NCBI GenBank assembly: GCA_002402125.1
Contig: NVVG01000040.1
Coordinates: 1 to 17,956 of the forward strand
Source: Moraxellaceae bacterium
Lineage (GTDB): Bacteria > Pseudomonadota > Gammaproteobacteria > Pseudomonadales > Ketobacteraceae
Direction of reading: 5' to 3'
Length of the DNA stretch: 17,956 nucleotides
Part shown: positions 7,324 through 13,657 of the stretch, piece by piece
How the letters are laid out: every line of letters starts with the position of its first letter
Numbering within the stretch: the stretch's first letter is position 1
The notes under the pieces: generated by a model
The model's database searches: none
What the model saw: only the letters and a program-made list of their open reading frames with translations
Told to the model about the DNA's origin: nothing
Made by a program: the position numbers and the translations under genes

Positions 7324-8388
7324 ATGAATAAAGCATTTTTAAGAATTTCATTTATAGCGGCCTTACTTGCACTGTTTGTTGTTGTGCTTGGGGCCTATGT
7401 AAGATTATCTGATGCAGGCTTAGGCTGCCCTGATTGGCCTGGATGTTACGGAAAATTCCTCGCTCCAACGGCCGCTGCCGACATTGAAGTAGCAAACCAA
7501 GCATTCCCAGAACGTCCGGTGGAATCTCCCAAAGCCTGGAAAGAAATGATTCACCGGTATTTTGCCAGCGCACTTGGGTTATTAATCCTGGCGCTTGCGG
7601 CAATCGCATGGAAACAACGCAAAACTCCCGGCCAACAACTGAAGCTACCTTTATTTCTTGTACTTCTTGTTGGTTTTCAAGGCGCCCTTGGCATGTGGAC
7701 CGTCACCATGCTACTTAAACCCGCCATCGTGACATTGCATTTATTAGGCGGCATGCTGACACTCGCCCTCCTCTGGTGGACAGGCCTCAACCACCTTAAC
7801 AAAAGCGCAATCAACAATGGAAAGTCACTGGTTACCACCCCAACAGTTAAACGCTGGGCACTATTAGGGTTAGTGGTTGTCTATTGCCAAATAGCCCTGG
7901 GGGGCTGGACCAGCACCAATTATGTCGCTCTGCATTGCTGGGATTTACCCACATGCCAAGGCGAATGGTTACCCCCAACAGATTTCAAAGAAGGTTTTAC
8001 CCTATGGCGAGAGGTTGGGGTTAATTACGAAGGTGGGGCACTATCTAGAGAAGCAGGTACCGCAGTACACCTAACGCATCGTCTCGGGGCGATCATTACA
8101 TTCATTGTTGTTGGCGGTCTTGGGATTAAATTATTGTTATTAGGATCAGCTGCAGGCAGGCGTTTTGGTATTTTGCTCTTAGGGGTATTGGGCCTACAAA
8201 TCACTCTTGGGGTACTCAACATAATATTAGTGTTACCTATACCCATTGCAGTTGCGCATAATGGCGGCGCGGCACTGTTATTGCTAACACTGATCACCAT
8301 TAATAGTAAAATCAGAAGCAACAAAAAAAGCGTCGCAGATGCGCTAATTAACACGAACGACTACTCAACGAGTGCCCAACCGTCGTAA
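7324..8388 (+). CDS. ctaA: Heme A synthase (COX15/CtaA family)
   Basis: This inner-membrane enzyme oxidises the C8 methyl group of heme O to a formyl group, giving heme A for aa3-type oxidases. The 354-residue product has eight predicted membrane helices in two four-helix halves. Each half carries its histidine pair: H77 (in EMIHRYF, with E74) and H139 in the first, H249 and H312 in the second. Both extracytoplasmic cysteine pairs are present: C35/C41 in CPDWPGC and C205/C211 in CWDLPTC. The start ATG has no good ribosome-binding site; only an A-rich tract precedes it. The polar C-terminal tail after about residue 330 is unremarkable. It is followed 60 bases later by ctaB, so the two form a heme A biosynthesis operon. 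Confidence 0.97.
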   Translation: MNKAFLRISFIAALLALFVVVLGAYVRLSDAGLGCPDWPGCYGKFLAPTAAADIEVANQAFPERPVESPKAWKEMIHRYFASALGLLILALAAIAWKQRKTPGQQLKLPLFLVLLVGFQGALGMWTVTMLLKPAIVTLHLLGGMLTLALLWWTGLNHLNKSAINNGKSLVTTPTVKRWALLGLVVVYCQIALGGWTSTNYVALHCWDLPTCQGEWLPPTDFKEGFTLWREVGVNYEGGALSREAGTAVHLTHRLGAIITFIVVGGLGIKLLLLGSAAGRRFGILLLGVLGLQITLGVLNIILVLPIPIAVAHNGGAALLLLTLITINSKIRSNKKSVADALINTNDYSTSAQPS

Positions 8389-8448
8389 AACGAATAGAAG
8401 CATTTTGAGCCACTGCACGCCAACATTTTGAATAAAAGAGATAGCACT

Positions 8449-9360
8449 ATGACAGAAATGACAGCCACCCCTGAAACCATCGCCGTTTGGCGCCAGTATC
8501 TAGAACTTTGCAAACCCAAAGTCGTTCTACTTATTGTCTTTACTGCCATCGTTGGAATGCTGCTTTCAACTCCTGGCATGGTACCGTTGCATACATTATT
8601 TTTTGCCTCTGTGGGGATCGGACTGGCTGCCGCTTCAGGCGCAGCAGTTAACCATTGGGTTGACCAAAAAATTGATGCTGAGATGGAACGTACTCAAGGT
8701 CGCCCACTCGTTACTGGCGGCCTATCATCACAATCTGCATTATTGTTCGCGCTATCCTTAACGGTAATATCAATGGCCATCCTGGTCACCACAACCAATA
8801 TGCTTACTGCAATTCTAACGTTCATTTGTGTGATTGGTTACGCGGTGGTTTACACCATGTTCCTTAAGCGTTCAACGCCTCACAACATAGTTTGGGGAGG
8901 CGCTGCCGGCGCCGCTCCGCCCATTCTTGGATGGACAGCAATCACCGGTGAAGTCAATACTGAAGCATTACTACTCTTTTTGATTATTTTCATATGGACA
9001 CCGCCCCATTTCTGGGCTTTGGCCATTCGTCGTAGAGATGAATACGCTAAAGTTGATGTGCCTATGCTACCCGTCACCCACGGCATCCCTTTCACCAAGA
9101 TGCAGGTGCTGCTTTACACCTTCATGTTATTAGCGGTCACGCTTATTCCATTCGTAATTGATATGTCTGGATTGGTTTATTTGGCTGGAGCGGTCTCCCT
9201 CGGTATCGGTTTTATTTATCATGCTTTTAAATTATACCGCAGCGAAGGCGATGACCATGCAATGAAAACCTTTGCTTATTCGATTTTTTATCTTACTGCG
9301 CTATTTGGTTTTCTATTGGCAGATCACTATCTGCGCATCGCCATTCGAACCTTCGTCTAG
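8449..9360 (+). CDS. ctaB: Protoheme IX farnesyltransferase (heme O synthase)
   Basis: This inner-membrane prenyltransferase of the UbiA superfamily attaches a farnesyl group to heme B, giving heme O, the substrate of CtaA. With the ATG at 8449 the product is 303 residues with about nine membrane helices. The first aspartate-rich motif is N68-HWV-D72-QKI-D76 followed by ERTQGRPL. The second is DEYAKVDVPMLPV at 197-209. A cytosolic start segment ending in LCKPKVVLL is typical. The ATG at 8449 is preferred over an in-frame TTG at 8428 because AGAG (8437-8440) lies 8 bases before it. Some genomes call this gene cyoE, but its pairing with ctaA favours the ctaB name. A strong terminator follows. 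Confidence 0.97.
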   Translation: MTEMTATPETIAVWRQYLELCKPKVVLLIVFTAIVGMLLSTPGMVPLHTLFFASVGIGLAAASGAAVNHWVDQKIDAEMERTQGRPLVTGGLSSQSALLFALSLTVISMAILVTTTNMLTAILTFICVIGYAVVYTMFLKRSTPHNIVWGGAAGAAPPILGWTAITGEVNTEALLLFLIIFIWTPPHFWALAIRRRDEYAKVDVPMLPVTHGIPFTKMQVLLYTFMLLAVTLIPFVIDMSGLVYLAGAVSLGIGFIYHAFKLYRSEGDDHAMKTFAYSIFYLTALFGFLLADHYLRIAIRTFV

Positions 9361-9375
9361 CAACAAGCGATAACA

Positions 9376-9421
9376 GGACCATAAAAAAACCGCCGACACC
9401 CTGGCGGTTTTTTTATGGTCC
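9376..9421. terminator. Long-stem terminator after ctaB
   Basis: A perfect 19-bp stem (9376-9394 with 9403-9421) encloses an 8-base loop. The GC-rich core CCGCC/GGCGG is flanked by A7 and T7 tracts, so it can terminate on either strand. The stem then extends beyond the T tract with GGACCAT/ATGGTCC, which is unusually long for a terminator. Confidence 0.88.
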
Positions 9422-9563
9422 TTGGAAAATGCATTTCGTAAATATGTCACACAAAGAAAGCTTTCATCAAGCGAGATAAATAAATACAATATGTATCTTA
9501 TGGGAAGCTCCTGCTTCACTACCCCCCTACCTACGATAGTCATTTAACCTGGACATTCATGTT

Positions 9564-11255
9564 ATGTTTGCCTCGATAAAAAACACCACCAAGTTGGCTC
9601 TTTCCTCACTAGCCTGCATCTACTGCACAACATTCTCGGCATCCGCCTTCGCGATTGACATAGCATTTGAAGCCCCCCTAAACCAAACCATTCCACGTAC
9701 TATCTCTGCCAGTGATTTGGGCGTCGTACTGACCCCCAATGAACAGCTTATAGTCTGCATCGATAACGAATGCACCGTACCTTTTTCTGGCCAACAGAGT
9801 TTGGCTCGACGAGACCCCTCAAATGAAACTTATACCATCAGTGGAGCGACCATCAGCTACTCCCCAACCGTATTCTCTATTGACGATAACGAATTAAGAA
9901 TTCCCTACGAAGCTTGTCCTGCCGAAGTGACCGAGAGCGGCCTGGAATGTACATCACCGCCTATAACGGGGGATATCGTCTTTACTATTACCGACATTAG
10001 CACCCCTCCCATTCCCGATCCAGGCACTGACGGGGATACTGATGGCATCACTCAAACTACCCCTCGAGATAGAAACAAGGCTGGCTCGGCGTTTATTAAC
10101 GACATCTGTTTAGGTGAAAATAGCGAAGATGCTCACTGCACAGCTTACGGTGAGCTCCCTGAAGACGAGCAAGCTACCGCCCTAGACGAGATCAACCCGC
10201 AGGAAGTGGCGGCGCAAAACACCGTAACCAAACAACTGGCCAAAGCCCAGGCTGGCAATGTTTCCCGCCGCATTGGCCAGCTTCGTTCCGGCAACGGTGG
10301 CAACAGCGTCAATGGTTTAACCTTATCCATCGATGGCCAACCATTTTCAGGCAAATGGCTCCAAGCTATGGTAGAAAGCTTCGGTGGTTCTGCAGGTGCT
10401 GATGAGCCGGCCTCCGTAAGTAAATTGGGATTCTTTATTAATGGCTCGCTAACCGACGGCAAAAGAGATGCTAGCGACCTAGAACGAGGATATGACAATG
10501 AAGCAAACTCAGTAACCTTTGGGGCAGATTACCGCATCAATAGCAATCTAATCGCAGGCATTGCCTACGGCGTTAGCAATAGCTCGTTGGAATTTGACGA
10601 TAACAACGATGGCATGGATAACGACATGAACAATATCATACTCTACGGCACCTGGTATAAAGACGCCTTTAACGTAGATTTGGTATTAGGAGCATCATTA
10701 GGTGAAATTGAAACCACCCGTGAAATAGCCTTCGCCAGTGTCATCGCAGAAGGCAAAACCGATACCCAACAAGCCTTCCTCAGCATTGCTGGCAGCTATG
10801 ACTTCAATGACGGCGCCTTGGCATACGGGCCATACTCAAGCTTTGATTACACAACGGGCACAATTGATAGCTACAGCGAGACTAACGGCGGCGGCCTAGG
10901 AGTTAGTTTTGATGATCAAGATATTAACTCAAAAGTACTCACAATGGGCGGCCGAGTATCCTACGCTTTTAGCACCGGATGGGGGGTTATTGTTCCTTAT
11001 GCACGCGCAGAGTGGAAAAAGGAATTTGATGATAGCCGAGACATCATCAGTGGACAGTTTTTGTCCGAAGCAGCCGCAGAGTTCACCGTTGAAGCCGAAG
11101 ATTTTGATACCAGCTGGTTCCACGCTGGTGCCGGCATTTCTGCCACCTTCCGTCACGGACTATCCGCTTATATCGATTACGATAGCATCCTTGCCTATGA
11201 CGACACCGAGCTAAGCACAATTTCCTATGGTGGTCGCTGGGAAGCTGCGTTCTAG
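9564..11255 (+). CDS. Autotransporter beta-barrel protein with short passenger
   Basis: This predicted outer-membrane protein has 563 residues. A signal peptide (1-30, cleaved after SASAFA) leads to a compact N-terminal domain (31-145) with paired cysteines C65/C70 and C118/C129. Next come a P/D/G/T-rich linker (147-170), a further pair C182/C192, and a helical segment (about 200-240, ATALDEINPQEVAAQ) like the pore-plugging helix of autotransporters. The C-terminal barrel spans about 287-563, has alternating amphipathic strands and ends in a terminal F (GRWEAAF), as outer-membrane insertion signals require. The passenger is far shorter than in typical adhesins and shows no protease or beta-helix repeats. 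The ATG at 9564 has GGA 10 bases upstream. It is flanked by terminators, so it is a single-gene unit. Passenger function unknown. Confidence 0.87.
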   Translation: MFASIKNTTKLALSSLACIYCTTFSASAFAIDIAFEAPLNQTIPRTISASDLGVVLTPNEQLIVCIDNECTVPFSGQQSLARRDPSNETYTISGATISYSPTVFSIDDNELRIPYEACPAEVTESGLECTSPPITGDIVFTITDISTPPIPDPGTDGDTDGITQTTPRDRNKAGSAFINDICLGENSEDAHCTAYGELPEDEQATALDEINPQEVAAQNTVTKQLAKAQAGNVSRRIGQLRSGNGGNSVNGLTLSIDGQPFSGKWLQAMVESFGGSAGADEPASVSKLGFFINGSLTDGKRDASDLERGYDNEANSVTFGADYRINSNLIAGIAYGVSNSSLEFDDNNDGMDNDMNNIILYGTWYKDAFNVDLVLGASLGEIETTREIAFASVIAEGKTDTQQAFLSIAGSYDFNDGALAYGPYSSFDYTTGTIDSYSETNGGGLGVSFDDQDINSKVLTMGGRVSYAFSTGWGVIVPYARAEWKKEFDDSRDIISGQFLSEAAAEFTVEAEDFDTSWFHAGAGISATFRHGLSAYIDYDSILAYDDTELSTISYGGRWEAAF

Positions 11256-11285
11256 ACAAACTCAATACACGGTCCGTTCAAAAAC

Positions 11286-11314
11286 AAAAAGGCCAGCATT
11301 TGCTGGCCTTTTTT
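11286..11314 (+). terminator. Intrinsic terminator after the autotransporter gene
   Basis: GGCCAGC (11291-11297) and GCTGGCC (11302-11308) form a stem with a 4-base loop. The stem is preceded by A5 and followed by T6 (11309-11314). It lies 31 bases past the autotransporter stop codon. Confidence 0.88.
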
Positions 11315-11496
11315 ACGCCCGTTATATCAGCATGATTTTTTAGCCAAACTTTAACTAACGAGTAAGCCATTGTTTTTGCTGGATATACCTTCCCTGGGCA
11401 GCTCTGCAGGTTATTTCCGCTTGCAGTCTGAATCATCAAGCGCTATTCCAAATAGAGGCAGTATCAAAACACCACCCTGCAAAGAGATATACCCCA

Positions 11497-11832
11497 ATGC
11501 AAATCAACCTATTAAACGAAGAAAAAGAAGAATCGAAAGAATTCCTCTATTACTCACAGGATGGGGTTTATCTAGGACGTAGCGAAGGCCGACAACCCGA
11601 CCAACAGCTACTCGAACAAGCTCACTACGTGTTCGATAGCGACAACGACATCGTCAAAAACCTGGACATCCTTGGAGCGTCTAGAAAGAGACTTACGAAA
11701 TTAAGGAAAGAGTTAATCTCAGTCCCCATAAAGGATATGGGGAGGATTCTTGATATCAATCAACAAATAAAGAGAATCGAAGAAAAAATAGACAACCTAG
11801 AACAAAGCATCATTGTGGCGCATGCCAGCTAA
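11497..11832 (+). CDS. Small hypothetical protein with C-terminal coiled coil (111 aa)
   Basis: I do not recognise this protein. The first 50 residues are polar and acidic (NEEKEESKEFLYYSQDGVYLGRSEGR). The last 60 are helical, with regular hydrophobic spacing (LGASRKRLTKLRKELI, then INQQIKRIEEKIDNLEQSI) suggesting a coiled coil. There is no signal peptide, membrane segment or cysteine. The ATG has AAAGAG about 10 bases upstream. An overlapping reading frame at 11370-11582 is less protein-like. It ends 37 bases before the convergent TPR-like gene, with no clear terminator between them. I judge it probably real on composition and the ribosome-binding site. Confidence 0.65.
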   Translation: MQINLLNEEKEESKEFLYYSQDGVYLGRSEGRQPDQQLLEQAHYVFDSDNDIVKNLDILGASRKRLTKLRKELISVPIKDMGRILDINQQIKRIEEKIDNLEQSIIVAHAS

Positions 11833-11869
11833 GCTACCCTACAGGTATCAGCTTGCTCCAATCACTGAC

Positions 11870-12733
11870 TCAACCCCGTTGAATCGATTTAATAAGTCTC
11901 CCAAATGCCTTAGCTAACTCTTTCGCGCCAGCATCATCCTTTGCCAAACGGACCCAATCTGTCCCATCGGCAGGGTGTATTATCGTACAACTATCAGTGG
12001 CCTTGCTGCACCTATACTGTACCGCTGGGTTAACGCCAAACGCGATTAAGCGATCAACATTGATTGACGTTGCCCCTTTATTCTTGCCTACCTTCACGTC
12101 TTTTATCGTTAGCAAAATATCCCCAGATGACGTAGTTGATAGGCTATATCGAAGGTGATTGGCGATCCGTGTATTTTTTACTTTTCCTTCAATAAAAATA
12201 TATGACTGGAACAAGCTATTGATATAAGAGACCAACGAATCTGTAATATTATCCCCTAAATACAAAGACTTAACTTGAGCATCGTAGCTTTCTTCCTTCT
12301 TTTTATCTGACAAACTAACCGTTTCTTCCCACTGCTTGGTGAACTTTTCGGTCTTCTCTTTTGTCGCAACATCGGCTTCACGGTCCATTAGCTGAGTTTC
12401 AATATCCGTTAACAGCTGTAACGCAGACTCATAGTATTCCGATGCTTTATTGCCGCCCTTAACATACTGCTCAATACGACTCTTTGCCTCCATGTACTGT
12501 CCGTCATGAAATAGAACCTGCCCTAACAGCCAATGAAATTCATTGCTAGGCTCAATCCCCAATGGCTCTACTCTGTCTAGGTATGCTCTAGCAGCGGTAA
12601 AATCCCCTTGTTCTATCTTACTCTTCCCAGCCAATACTAAACGATCCGCTTCAATTTCAGGAGCCAATGACCAAGCATTAGTTCCTATCAAGCAAACCAG
12701 GGTAAATATAAAAAAACGAATAATGATTTTCAT
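11870..12733 (-). CDS. Secreted TPR-like hypothetical protein (287 aa)
   Basis: The product has a signal peptide (about 1-24, ending in NAWSLA) and no lipobox, so it is likely periplasmic. Residues 26-95 look like two tetratricopeptide-type helical pairs (KSKIEQGDFTAARAYLDRVE, then WLLGQVLFHDGQYMEAKSRIE), the usual pattern for protein-protein contacts. Residues 110-155 are a charged helical connector. The C-terminal 130 residues form a mixed domain with one possible disulfide (C242, C249) that I cannot assign. The start at 12733 is chosen because GGAG lies 6 bases upstream on the minus strand and the signal peptide begins there; an ATG 18 bases earlier is weaker. A perfect 14-bp palindrome lies 51 bases upstream. 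Function unknown. Confidence 0.75.
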   Translation of the reverse strand: MKIIIRFFIFTLVCLIGTNAWSLAPEIEADRLVLAGKSKIEQGDFTAARAYLDRVEPLGIEPSNEFHWLLGQVLFHDGQYMEAKSRIEQYVKGGNKASEYYESALQLLTDIETQLMDREADVATKEKTEKFTKQWEETVSLSDKKKEESYDAQVKSLYLGDNITDSLVSYINSLFQSYIFIEGKVKNTRIANHLRYSLSTTSSGDILLTIKDVKVGKNKGATSINVDRLIAFGVNPAVQYRCSKATDSCTIIHPADGTDWVRLAKDDAGAKELAKAFGRLIKSIQRG

Positions 12734-12783
12734 ACCAGACTCCATCTCCATCAGCTCTCACGGCAACAAACAATATAAACATC

Positions 12784-12797
12784 GTACAATATTGTAC
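12784..12797. promoter_or_regulatory. Perfect 14-bp palindrome, possible operator
   Basis: GTACAATATTGTAC is fully self-complementary with no spacer and lies 51 bases upstream of the TPR-like gene start. TACAAT inside it could also serve as a -10 box, which would place a repressor site on the promoter. No matching -35 is obvious. Confidence 0.4.
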
Positions 12798-12913
12798 CGC
12801 TTAAACGTATTTAATTTTGATAATTGTTATTTTAATTCAATACATTAATTCATTTATTATATTTACGCACCCACTTCTTCTGTTTTAAGCCGGACAAAAT
12901 TCACAACAACAAA

Positions 12914-12936
12914 AAAGCCGAGCAACGCCCGGCTTT
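12914..12936 (-). terminator. Terminator of the PilZ gene
   Basis: AAAGCCG (12914-12920) pairs with CGGCTTT (12930-12936) around a 9-base loop. Read on the minus strand the stem runs into six T residues, 22 bases past the PilZ stop codon. Confidence 0.75.
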
Positions 12937-12957
12937 AGTACTGCGAATCAATAATCG

Positions 12958-13335
12958 CTATTTTTTATCGGTGGGCGTCTCAACCTTAAAACTAAAATAA
13001 TCCGTCAAACCATTCACCAAATCATGCAAAGTCTGTGGCGCATCCACAATCTTAAAACCTGTATCGAAGCTATCAGGGCTCACATCGGGCCGACACCAAC
13101 AACTAAGCGCATCAAAATCAAGGTGCTTCGCTCCGTTAACTTCCCGCGGTAACTTCACCCGAAACTGAAACACGCTATGAGTTAACAGTGGGATACTACT
13201 CACCAGCCGTAAGCCTTCCGATGAGATATTAACAATATAACCAATTGCCTTGCCGGTCTTACGGTTATATACCTGTAAGTACGACTTTAGCTGTTGGCGT
13301 TTGATCAGTCGTTTCTCTTGAATTTTTTTATCCAT
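12958..13335 (-). CDS. PilZ domain protein, putative c-di-GMP receptor
   Basis: PilZ domains bind cyclic di-GMP and pass the signal to motility, adhesion or polysaccharide machinery. This 125-residue single-domain protein has both ligand motifs: RxxxR as RLIKR (R9 and R13) and the (D/N)xSxxG motif as NISSEG (N36, S38, G41). The spacing of 22 residues between them is usual. Beta strands of the barrel follow (FQFRVKLP, ALSCWCRPDV, FDTGFKIVD) and then a C-terminal helix. It has no signal peptide. The start has only a weak AGAG very close upstream, so translation may be modest. The two flanking genes show no obvious c-di-GMP connection. Ligand binding is inferred from the motifs. Confidence 0.9.
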   Translation of the reverse strand: MDKKIQEKRLIKRQQLKSYLQVYNRKTGKAIGYIVNISSEGLRLVSSIPLLTHSVFQFRVKLPREVNGAKHLDFDALSCWCRPDVSPDSFDTGFKIVDAPQTLHDLVNGLTDYFSFKVETPTDKK

Positions 13336-13657
13336 ACTCTAAGTTATTGACCACCAAGGTTGGGCATTCTTTAATCTACTCTATTATTACAAGTCTAGTC
13401 GCAGATGCTCGTTCCTCAACATCAACTAGCCATCTATCTTATCTTTTTTTTAATCAACATGAATTTTGTTAGGCACATTGACGCAGCATCATGCTAACCT
13501 ACCTAAAACCAGGACAACCCCCACATCGGTATTTGAACCTTTTTTATCTTTTACTACTCTTATTCAGATACACGACTGATGATGCCTCTACCTATGTATC
13601 TGATGTGTAACAATTATGTAACTGACATGTAACTAGCTTTCAACTGAACATATTTTT
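13336..13657. other. Divergent intergenic region between PilZ gene and slt
   Basis: These 322 AT-rich bases hold no gene I can support. A T8 tract is at 13444-13451, and inverted arms GTTAG/CTAAC lie about 13468-13500. The clearest structure is three copies of TGTAAC at exact 11-base intervals (13606, 13617, 13628) shortly before the slt start. No convincing sigma70 promoter was placed. Confidence 0.5.
13606..13633 (+). repeat. Three TGTAAC direct repeats at 11-base period
   Basis: TGTAAC occurs at 13606-13611, 13617-13622 and 13628-13633, with starts exactly 11 bases apart, about one helical turn. The last copy ends 24 bases before the slt start codon. The spacing suggests a cooperative binding site on one DNA face; this is an inference. 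Confidence 0.5.

Noticed and set aside
9485..9490. TACAAT as a -10 box for the autotransporter gene
   Set aside because: The sequence 17 bases upstream (TTTCAT) is a poor -35, so the promoter call is not supported.
10909..11214. 101-residue + strand reading frame inside the autotransporter barrel
   Set aside because: It is a frame-shifted shadow of the barrel coding sequence with no ribosome-binding site.
11370..11582. 70-residue + strand reading frame overlapping the 111-residue gene
   Set aside because: It lacks a ribosome-binding site, has no protein-like pattern and conflicts with the better supported gene starting at 11497.
11833..11869. Possible terminator between the convergent 111-residue and TPR-like genes (AAGCT/AGCTT arms)
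   Set aside because: The stem is short and bulged and lacks a T run on either strand.
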